A DNA stretch of 64,000 nucleotides from positions 1-64,000 of the forward strand of contig CAWIFQ010000005.1 in NCBI GenBank assembly GCA_963835495.1. Reading direction: 5' to 3'. This DNA is from Acaudatibacter sp963835495. Lineage in GTDB: Bacteria; Pseudomonadota; Alphaproteobacteria; Caulobacterales; Caulobacteraceae. Shown in pieces: positions 25,019-32,014 of the stretch (positions within the stretch are counted from its first letter, which is position 1; every line of letters begins with the position of its first letter). Made by a program: the position numbers and the translations under genes. Under the pieces are notes generated by a model. That model did not search any database. It was not told where the DNA came from and saw only the letters and a list, made by a program, of their open reading frames with translations.

Positions 25019-26817
25019 AGCCGCATCTCGCCCGCGCGGATCCGCTCCGCCAGCGTCTCGTCCAGCGCGACATAGGCGCCCGCCGCCCGGTCTTCGACGA
25101 ACAACGGGTCGATGGCCCGGGCCGCATCCCAGCCGTCGGCGGCCAGCGGCTGCTTCTTGAGCTTGAACGTCTCGGTGACTTCAAGGGCCCCGACAAGCCG
25201 CAGGAACACCGGGCGGGCATAGTCGGGCAGGCGCTGCGCCAAGTGGGCGCGGAGCGCCGCAAGATCGAGATCCGGCCCGGCGACCAGGGCCGCCATGCCG
25301 GCCTTGCCGGAGGCGCCTGGAACCTCGACGCCATAGACGCAGGCGTCGTTCACGCCGGGAAAGGCGCGCACCGCGGCGGCCACTTCGGCGGTGGCCACGT
25401 TCTCGCCCTTCCAACGGAAGGTGTCGCCGATGCGATCGACGAAATAGTAGAACCCCTGATCGTCCGTATACATCAGATCGCCGGTGCGGACCCAGGCGTC
25501 GCCGGACTCGAACACGTCCCGCAACAGCTTGGTCTCGCTGGCCTTGGCGTCGGTGTAGCCCTCGAAGCGCGCGGCGCCCGCCTCGCCCACCCGGCCGATC
25601 GCTTCGCCGGCTTCACCGGCGGCGGAGCGGATGCAGAAGCCGTCGTCGCCGCGCACGGGCGCGCCGAGGTCGGCGTCGAATTTCACGATCGCAGCCGGGA
25701 AGCGGTGCTTGAGGAAGGTCGGCAGCCGGCCGATCGCGCCGGGCTTTCCCTCGACGTTGTAGAGCGAGAAGTTGCCCTCGGTGGCGGCGTAGAACTCCAG
25801 GATCCGCGGGATCGCGAACCTCTCCTGGAACGCCTCCCAGACGTCGCCGCCGAGGCCGTTGCCGCAGCAGAGCCGCAGGACGTGCTCGCGCTCCAGCGGA
25901 TGCGGCGGCGAAGCGACGAGGTATCGGCATAGCTCGCCGATGTACTGGAACAAGGTGCAGTCCCAGCGGGCGATGTCGTCCCAGAAGCGGCTGGCGGAGA
26001 ACTTCTCGGCCACGACGACCGAGGCGCCGCCGACCAGCGCTGCGCCAATCGCCGCGACCCCGCCGGCGCTGTGGCACATCGGCAGGCAGTCGTAGAGCCG
26101 ATCGGTGGGCTGAACGTCCATCAGGCCGGCGAACCAGTGGCTCCAGCTCATCAGGCGGTGATGGCTGACGTTGGCGGCCTTCGGCAGCCCGGTGGTGCCG
26201 GAGGTGTAGATCAGCAGCGCCCGGTCGGAGAGCGTGACCTCCGGGACCACCAGCGCGGCCAGCGCGTCGGCGCCGTAGCCGTCGACGACGAGGTCGATCC
26301 GCCAGTCGGTCATGACCTCGCCGTGCAGCCAGATCCGCGGCGCGCCATCGAGCGTCTGGGCGACTTCGGCGAGGCCGCTCATCAGGCTCGCATCGACGAT
26401 GATGTGGCGCGCCCTCGCCACGGTGAGGCAGTGCGCCAGCGAGGCGCCGCGCAGCTGGGTGTTGATCAGCGCCGTGATAACGCCAAGGCGCGAGAGACCG
26501 AGCCAGATCGCCATGTATTCCGGGCGGTTCGGCATGATCAGCGCGACGACGTCGCCCGCCGCCAGCCCCTGGTCCGCCGCCCAGCGCGCGTAGCGGCGCG
26601 AGCGGTCGGCGAGCTGGCTGAACGAGAACCGTTCACGATCTGAGAGCAGCGCAGGGGCGTCGCCGAACCGGTCGGCCAGCTCGTCGATCACCACTGGGAG
26701 GGTGCGAGCCGGCGCCTGCTCGAGGCTCGCGGTCATGGCCAGCGCGCGCAGCCAGTCCTTGTTGGCCGATGGCTTCTGCGGGGCCGCGGCGGGCCGCCCC
26801 AGGGTGGTCGTGGTCAT
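25015..26817 (-). CDS. Long/very-long-chain acyl-CoA synthetase, FATP-like
   Basis: This 600-residue adenylate-forming enzyme has the ATP motif LIYTSGTTGLPKAANVSH, the second region EFYAATEGNFSLYNVEG and the hinge FYYFVDRIGDTFRWKGENVAT, which is the FATP/very-long-chain synthetase version of motif 3. A C-terminal Lys in FKLKKQPLA is the expected adenylation lysine. It activates fatty or other carboxylic acids to CoA thioesters with ATP. ATG 26817 is chosen because the much longer open frame upstream overlaps the sulfhydrylase gene and has no similarity. It converges with the esterase gene and may feed acyl chains to the carrier-protein pathway, or it may serve lipid uptake. Confidence 0.88.
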   Translation of the reverse strand: MTTTTLGRPAAAPQKPSANKDWLRALAMTASLEQAPARTLPVVIDELADRFGDAPALLSDRERFSFSQLADRSRRYARWAADQGLAAGDVVALIMPNRPEYMAIWLGLSRLGVITALINTQLRGASLAHCLTVARARHIIVDASLMSGLAEVAQTLDGAPRIWLHGEVMTDWRIDLVVDGYGADALAALVVPEVTLSDRALLIYTSGTTGLPKAANVSHHRLMSWSHWFAGLMDVQPTDRLYDCLPMCHSAGGVAAIGAALVGGASVVVAEKFSASRFWDDIARWDCTLFQYIGELCRYLVASPPHPLEREHVLRLCCGNGLGGDVWEAFQERFAIPRILEFYAATEGNFSLYNVEGKPGAIGRLPTFLKHRFPAAIVKFDADLGAPVRGDDGFCIRSAAGEAGEAIGRVGEAGAARFEGYTDAKASETKLLRDVFESGDAWVRTGDLMYTDDQGFYYFVDRIGDTFRWKGENVATAEVAAAVRAFPGVNDACVYGVEVPGASGKAGMAALVAGPDLDLAALRAHLAQRLPDYARPVFLRLVGALEVTETFKLKKQPLAADGWDAARAIDPLFVEDRAAGAYVALDETLAERIRAGEMRL

Positions 26818-26982
26818 GGACGCATCTCGGCCTGGCGCGGCTGAACCCGCGCTGAACGTGCGGCTGCAAGGCGCGCGCCAGGAAGCGTGACTGTACGACC
26901 CGCGGCACACCGCGTGCAACCGACCGCTCGCGGCGGTTCGTGGTGACGCAATTCGAGACCGCGCGTGCAGGAGAGGTGTTCG

Positions 26983-28284
26983 ATGCGCCGCGAGACCATG
27001 GCCGTCCATTCTGGTTTCGACTGCGATCCCACCACCAAGGCCGTGGCCGTGCCGATCTACCAGACCGTGGCCTACGCGTTCGACAGCGCGGACCATGGCG
27101 CGGCGCTGTTCAATCTCGAACAGGAAGGCTTCCGCTACACCCGCATTAGCAACCCGACCAACGCCATCCTCGAGCAGCGGGTCGCCGAGCTGGAGGGCGG
27201 CGTCGCGGCCGTTTCGCTGGCCAGCGGCCAGGCAGCGCTGCACTACGCCATCGTCACGCTGGCCGACCACGGCGGCAACATCGTCACCACGCCGCAGCTC
27301 TACGGCACCACCTACACCTTGTTTTCGCACGTGCTGAAGCGGCAGGGCATCGAGGCCCGGTTCGCCGCCAGCGACGCCGCGGCCGACATCGAGGCGCTGA
27401 TCGACGACAACACTCGCGCCGTCTACTGCGAAAGCGTCGGCAACCCGGCCGGCAACGTCTGCGACATCGCCGCGCTGGCCGAGGCCGCGCACCGGCACGG
27501 CGTGCCGCTGGTGGTCGACAACACCGTGCCGACGCCGATCCTGCTGCGCCCGATCGAGCATGGCGCCGACATCATCGTGCACTCGCTGACCAAGTTCATG
27601 GGCGGCCATGGGGTGGTGATGGGCGGGATGGTGGTCGACGGCGGCCGTTTCGACTGGACCGCCAACGCCGCGCGCTTCCCGATGTTCAGCGAGCCGGACG
27701 AATCCTATCACGGCCTGGTCTATGTCGAGCGGTTCGGCGCGGCCGCCTACGCCGCGCGGATGCGCAGCGTCTACCAGCGCACGACCGGCGCGGTGCTGGC
27801 GCCGATGAACGCCTTTACGCTGCTGCAGGGCATCGAGACGGTGGCGTTGCGTGTCGAGCGGCACACCCAGAACGCTCGCAAGGTCGCGCAATTCCTGAAG
27901 GACGATCCCAGGATCGAGTGGGTGAACTACGCCGGGTTCGAGGAGAGCCCCTACTTCGCCCTGGCGAACAAATACCTCGGCGGCACGCCCCCTTCCCTGC
28001 TGACGTTCGGCGTCAAGGGCGGGTTTGAGCCGGCCAAGACCTTCTACGACCGGCTCGCGCTGGTGAAGCGGCTGGTGAACATCGGCGACGTGAAATCGCT
28101 GGCCTGCCATCCGGCCTCGACCACGCACCGCCAGATGACCCCGGCCGAGCACGCCGCCGCCGGCGTGACGCCGGAGATGATCCGGCTTTGCGTTGGCATC
28201 GAGCACGCCGACGACATCATCGCCGACCTCGACCAGGCGCTGGGCGCCGGCGGGGACCGTCGATCCACGGCGCCGGCGGCCTGA
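26983..28284 (+). CDS. metY: O-acetylhomoserine/O-succinylhomoserine sulfhydrylase
   Basis: This 433-residue PLP enzyme of the Cys/Met metabolism family makes homocysteine from an O-acylhomoserine and sulfide. Visible features are AVHSGFDCDPTTKAVAVPIY at the start, YTRISNPTNAILEQRVAELEG, the Tyr-rich PQLYGTTYTLF and the PLP lysine in HSLTKFMGGHGVVMGG. The length (about 430) fits MetY rather than the shorter MetZ. An AGGAG ribosome site lies 7 nt before ATG 26983. The homoserine acyltransferase gene starts 2 nt after the stop, so both steps of direct sulfhydrylation are in one operon. Confidence 0.9.
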   Translation: MRRETMAVHSGFDCDPTTKAVAVPIYQTVAYAFDSADHGAALFNLEQEGFRYTRISNPTNAILEQRVAELEGGVAAVSLASGQAALHYAIVTLADHGGNIVTTPQLYGTTYTLFSHVLKRQGIEARFAASDAAADIEALIDDNTRAVYCESVGNPAGNVCDIAALAEAAHRHGVPLVVDNTVPTPILLRPIEHGADIIVHSLTKFMGGHGVVMGGMVVDGGRFDWTANAARFPMFSEPDESYHGLVYVERFGAAAYAARMRSVYQRTTGAVLAPMNAFTLLQGIETVALRVERHTQNARKVAQFLKDDPRIEWVNYAGFEESPYFALANKYLGGTPPSLLTFGVKGGFEPAKTFYDRLALVKRLVNIGDVKSLACHPASTTHRQMTPAEHAAAGVTPEMIRLCVGIEHADDIIADLDQALGAGGDRRSTAPAA

Positions 28285-28286
28285 CC

Positions 28287-29303
28287 ATGGGCCTGACCAC
28301 CTCGCCCCGTGGCCCGACCTTCGCCGCGCAGGTTCCCACCGCCCGTGGCCCGCGGTTGAAGATCGGCCTGCTCAACAACATGCCGGACGCGGCGATGGCC
28401 GCGACCGAGCGGCAGTTCAGCAGCCTGCTGCAGGTCGCCACCGAGGGCACGCCGGTGACGCTGAAGCTGTTCGCCCTGGCCGGCGTGCCGCGCGGCGAAG
28501 CGGCCGAGGCGCACATGCGCGGCCGCTACCACGCCGCCGAGACCCTGCCCGACGCGCGTCTCGACGGTCTGATCGTCACCGGCGCCGAGCCGCGCGCGCC
28601 GGAGCTGGACCAGGAACCCTACTGGCCGGCGCTGACCAAGGTGATCGACTGGTCGCACCAGACCGGCATGCCGACGATCTGGTCGTGCCTCGCCGCTCAT
28701 GCGGCCGTGCAGCGCCTCAGCCGCATCCGCCGCCAGCCGCTTGCCGCCAAGCTGAGCGGCGTGTTCGAGAGTCTGCCCGCCCGTGAAGATCCGCTGCTGG
28801 CTGGCGTGACCTCACCCCTGATCACGCCGCACTCGCGTCAGAACGGCCTCGTCGAAGAGGACCTGATCGAGAAGGGCTACCGCATCCTGAGCCGTTCGCC
28901 GGCCGCGGGCGTCGATGCGTTCATCCGCCGGGGCGTCGGGCTTGCGCTCTACTTCCAGGGCCATCCGGAATATGACGCGGACACCCTGAAGCGGGAGTAT
29001 TTCCGCGATGTCGGCCGGTACCTGAACGGCCGCCGCCCGCACCATCCCGACACGCCGACCGGCTATTTCGACCTCGAGGTGGAGGCGGTGCTCGCGGAGC
29101 TGAGCTACCACGCACGCCGCCATCCGAGCCCGAAGCTGGCGCCGCTCTACGCCGCCATCCTGGCCAAGGCCTCGCCGACCCGCACCTGGCGGGGCACGTC
29201 GGTGAAGATCTACCGCAACTGGCTGCGGCACATCGCGGACGCCGCCCGGCCCGCGCCACTCTCAGGCGTCAGCCTGCGCGGCTTCCCACAGACCCCGGCC
29301 TGA
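28287..29303 (+). CDS. metA: Homoserine O-acyltransferase, MetA family
   Basis: This 338-residue protein of the homoserine O-acetyl/succinyl-transferase family has a glutamine-amidotransferase-like fold. LKIGLLNNMPDAAMAATERQ is the N-terminal signature, IVTGAEPRA comes before the active site, the nucleophile Cys is in TIWSCLAAHAAVQRLS, and YFQGHPEYDADTLKREYFRD supplies the His and Glu. It activates homoserine for sulfhydrylation by the upstream MetY. Whether acetyl- or succinyl-CoA is used cannot be read safely. The start is set 2 nt after the metY TGA. The open frame extends further upstream only through metY. Confidence 0.85.
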   Translation: MGLTTSPRGPTFAAQVPTARGPRLKIGLLNNMPDAAMAATERQFSSLLQVATEGTPVTLKLFALAGVPRGEAAEAHMRGRYHAAETLPDARLDGLIVTGAEPRAPELDQEPYWPALTKVIDWSHQTGMPTIWSCLAAHAAVQRLSRIRRQPLAAKLSGVFESLPAREDPLLAGVTSPLITPHSRQNGLVEEDLIEKGYRILSRSPAAGVDAFIRRGVGLALYFQGHPEYDADTLKREYFRDVGRYLNGRRPHHPDTPTGYFDLEVEAVLAELSYHARRHPSPKLAPLYAAILAKASPTRTWRGTSVKIYRNWLRHIADAARPAPLSGVSLRGFPQTPA

Positions 29304-30134
29304 TCAGGCCACCTTCGCCACGGCCGCCTCGCCGGTGAAGCCGACGATGTCGGCCACCATCTCGGCGACCTGCTCGACGATCAGGGTGTGGGTGGCGCCC
29401 GGATAGACCTTCAGTCGGCAGTTCGGCATCAGACCCGGCAGCTTGCGCCCGGTAAGCTCGAGCGGGCACGAGCCGTCGGCGTCGCCGTGCAGCACCAGCG
29501 TCGGCGTTGCGATCCTGGCCAATTCGGGTCGCAGATCGGTCTGAGCGCCGGTGACGTTGCATTCGATCGCCGCCTGCAGGCTGCACTGCAGCATCTGGCG
29601 CACGGTCTGGGCCACCAGCTCGGACGACGCTTGGGCGCCGAACGCCGGCGGCGCGGCCTGCGCCAGCCAGCCTGCGAAGCTCGTCGCCCACGCCGCCCGC
29701 ATCGCCTCCAGCGCCGGAAGATCGGCGATGCCGTCGGGATTGTCCGCCGTCTTCAGCGGATACGGCAGGAACGGCGCGACCATCACCACGCGCGCGATCC
29801 GGTCGTCGCCATAGCGGGTGAGGTAACGGGCGATCTCGCCGCAGCCCATCGAGTGGCCGACCAGCGTCGCGTCCTTGAGGTCGAACTCCTCGATCACCGC
29901 GGCGAGGTCGTCGGCCAGGCTGTCGTAGTCGTAGCCGCGACCAGGGTCGTCGGAGCGCCCGTGGCCGCGGCGATCGAAGGCGATGGCCTCACGGCCCGCG
30001 CTGACGGTCGCCAGCATAGCCGACTGCCACGCATCGGAATTCAGGGCCCAGCCGTGAACGAACAGCACCGGCGGGCCGTCGCCCCAGCGGCGGCAGAACA
30101 GCTCGGTTCCGTCGTGGCTCTTGATCGTAGGCAT
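29304..30134 (-). CDS. Alpha/beta hydrolase (non-heme chloroperoxidase-like)
   Basis: This 276-residue hydrolase has LFVHGWALNSDAWQ (oxyanion region), DRRGHGRSDDPG, the nucleophile elbow VGHSMGCGEIARYL, VLHGDADGSCP for the Asp and GATHTLI for the His of the triad. It belongs to the group annotated as non-heme chloroperoxidases or esterases; real substrates are usually esters or lactones. The chosen ATG (30134) follows an AGGAAAGGAG ribosome site. The gene is convergent to metA with directly adjoining stops. Confidence 0.85.
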   Translation of the reverse strand: MPTIKSHDGTELFCRRWGDGPPVLFVHGWALNSDAWQSAMLATVSAGREAIAFDRRGHGRSDDPGRGYDYDSLADDLAAVIEEFDLKDATLVGHSMGCGEIARYLTRYGDDRIARVVMVAPFLPYPLKTADNPDGIADLPALEAMRAAWATSFAGWLAQAAPPAFGAQASSELVAQTVRQMLQCSLQAAIECNVTGAQTDLRPELARIATPTLVLHGDADGSCPLELTGRKLPGLMPNCRLKVYPGATHTLIVEQVAEMVADIVGFTGEAAVAKVA

Positions 30135-30283
30135 CTGAATGCTCCTTTCCTGGCTTGATGGCGGAAAGGATGGCACCGGCCGGGAATGGGCGCGATTACC
30201 TGGGAGGGAATGGAGGTGGTCGATGACCACCAGCGTCCCGGTCGCTTGGTTGTGTATGCCTGCACCTGTAGGCTGGAAGCACG

Positions 30284-30890
30284 ATGGCCAACGTCGGCCC
30301 TTCCAGATCGAAGCTGGGTCCGTGGCGATGGGCGGCCGCCATCGTCTTTTCCCTGTCCGTGAACAGCCTCGTCGTCGTCTTCTTCTGGGAGTTGCGCCTA
30401 GCGCCGGTCCACGACTCTGCGCCGCCGATCATCGTGCGCTTCATTCCGCGCCTGACGATGCAGCGAATTCAGCTCTGAAGCTCTCAGACATCCTCATGCG
30501 CGTTCGGCGCCTCGCGCCTTCCGCCCTTCCTCGGCGCTGGCGCCCGCCCCCAGCGGGCCAGCACCGGCCGCTCCGGCGACGCCGACAGGCGCGCCGCCGA
30601 TTGGCGCTGATGTGGCGAACGTCTCTGGCGCCCTGCGCGGCGTCTTCGGCTGCAATCTGCCCGATCTAACCGACGCCGAGCGCACCGCGTGTGGGGAAAG
30701 GTTGGCCGCGAACCGACCCACCATACCCACGGCGCTCAATCTTGACCCGCATGGGCGCTACGTCAGCAACCCGGAGCCGTACCTGAACCGGATGCCGAAG
30801 AATGGCTGCAAGGTGAGGGCCGCCGGCCATGCCACTCCCTTCGGCAAAGAGGGCGTCGCCGCCGGCGTAAGCTGCGGATGGTCCTTCTAG
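30284..30890 (+). pseudogene. Single-pass membrane hypothetical gene with an internal frameshift
   Basis: The first frame (30284-30478) gives a 64-residue peptide with one membrane helix, RWAAAIVFSLSVNSLVVVFF, then PPIIVRFIPRL. A second frame open from 30456 continues with a Pro/Ala-rich linker and a C-terminal domain: GVFGCNLPDLTDAERTACGE, KNGCKVRAAG and GVAAGVSCGWSF, which has the look of a small Cys-paired periplasmic domain. TonB-like layout (helix, proline linker, periplasmic end) suggests these are one gene split by a one-base shift near 30456-30478. Function is unknown. A sequencing error is possible; if not, only the membrane peptide is made. Confidence 0.5.
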
Positions 30891-30954
30891 AGGCTCCATC
30901 CGGCGCCTGCGTCTCCGTCCTACAGGGCGAAGAATTCTCGTGAACCTCAACGGA

Positions 30955-31806
30955 TTACGAGCGCGATGGGGAGGATCCAATATCTTCCCTGGCAGATAGG
31001 GGGGACAGCCGCCGAACCGTCGCGGCTGTCTCGGCGTCGGCGGGAAAGAAGGATTCCACCGCGAGCTCCGACAGACTGACCTCGAGCGGCGTGCCGAACA
31101 CCAGGGTGGTGGTGAAGAACGACAGCACCTGGCCGCCCAGCCGGATGCGGAACGGCACCACCATCTCGGTCTGAGACAGGTGTCGGGACGGGGGCGCGGC
31201 TGGCAGGCGGGCGCTGTAGGACTGCGCTTCGGCCATCAAAGCGATGAGCACAGGGTCGGCGGTCAGCTCCACCTGGCGTCGCAGCCGCGCCAGCGCATGC
31301 CCTCGCCACTCGCCCAGATTGGCGATGCGCGGCGCCAGGCCGTTCGGCGACAGCGAGAGCCGCATGACGTTGACAGGCCGCTCCAGCAGCGCCGGATCGA
31401 CGCCTTCGTAGAGCTGCGGCAGCGCGCTGTTGCTCGCCACGATGTTCCAGTGCCGGTCGAGTGCGAAGGCGGGGTAGGGCTTGTGGCCTTCGAGGATGAT
31501 CTGAACCGCGTCGCGCACCGCGGTCAGTTCCGGCGAGTCGAGCTCGCTTTGTGGGAATACCGGCGCGTAGCCGGCGGCGACCAGCAGCACGTTGCGCTCG
31601 CGCATCGGCACTTCGAGCCGTTCGGCCAGGCGCAGGACCATGTCGCGGCTGGGATTGGCGCGGCCGGTTTCGACGAAACTCAGGTGCCGGGAGGAGACCT
31701 CCGCCTCGCCGGCGAGGTCGAGCTGGCTCATCCGCCGGCGCCGGCGCCAGGCGCGCAGGTGGTCGCCGACGGGCGTGGCGGTCGCGGACATCGCGGTGAC
31801 GGACAT
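30955..31806 (-). CDS. XRE-family transcriptional regulator with MmyB-like ligand domain
   Basis: This protein of about 283 residues has an N-terminal helix-turn-helix: LRAWRRRRRMSQLDLAGEAE followed by VSSRHLSFVETGRANPSRDM, a classical XRE domain. The rest matches the MmyB-type C-terminal ligand-binding domain (FALDRHWNIVASNSA, VNVMRLSLSPNGLAPRI, PSRHLSQTEMVVPFRI), which is PAS-like and is thought to bind fatty-acid-like ligands. It probably represses or activates metabolic genes; the targets are unknown. The start at 31806 (MSVTAMS) is preferred to 31842. Confidence 0.85.
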   Translation of the reverse strand: MSVTAMSATATPVGDHLRAWRRRRRMSQLDLAGEAEVSSRHLSFVETGRANPSRDMVLRLAERLEVPMRERNVLLVAAGYAPVFPQSELDSPELTAVRDAVQIILEGHKPYPAFALDRHWNIVASNSALPQLYEGVDPALLERPVNVMRLSLSPNGLAPRIANLGEWRGHALARLRRQVELTADPVLIALMAEAQSYSARLPAAPPSRHLSQTEMVVPFRIRLGGQVLSFFTTTLVFGTPLEVSLSELAVESFFPADAETAATVRRLSPLSAREDIGSSPSRS

Positions 31807-31883
31807 TGGCAAGGGATAGACCGGGCGCGCGTCGCAATTCAATTACCTCGCGGGTAATGCGGGTCCCTCGCTCCCCACGCTCG

Positions 31884-32003
31884 GTCGTCGCCGGGCTTTG
31901 TCCCGGCGATCCATGCACGCAGGCCAGCGGGTGGCCGTGCCCAGCACGGCCAAGGCGCGTTCGGTGTTCTTGGATAGCCGGGACTTACGTCCGGCTATGA
32001 CCG
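31884..32003. repeat. Extragenic palindromic repeat
   Basis: A perfect-stem palindrome (CGCCGGGC, TTTG, TCCCGGCG-like arms at 31889-31908) is followed about 65 nt later by a second arm pair GCCGGGACTTACGTCCGGC. The layout is outer inverted arms reading GTC...GCCGGG at the left and CCGGCTATGAC at the right. Related elements lie at about 43.84 and 46.03 kb. Such repeats are common between genes in alphaproteobacteria. Confidence 0.5.
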
Positions 32004-32014
32004 AGGGATTTGAG

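Noticed and set aside
26818..28206. The upstream extension of the acyl-CoA synthetase frame (1063 codons in total)
   Set aside because: The extension lies opposite metY and shows no similarity. The recognised enzyme begins at the ATG at 26817.
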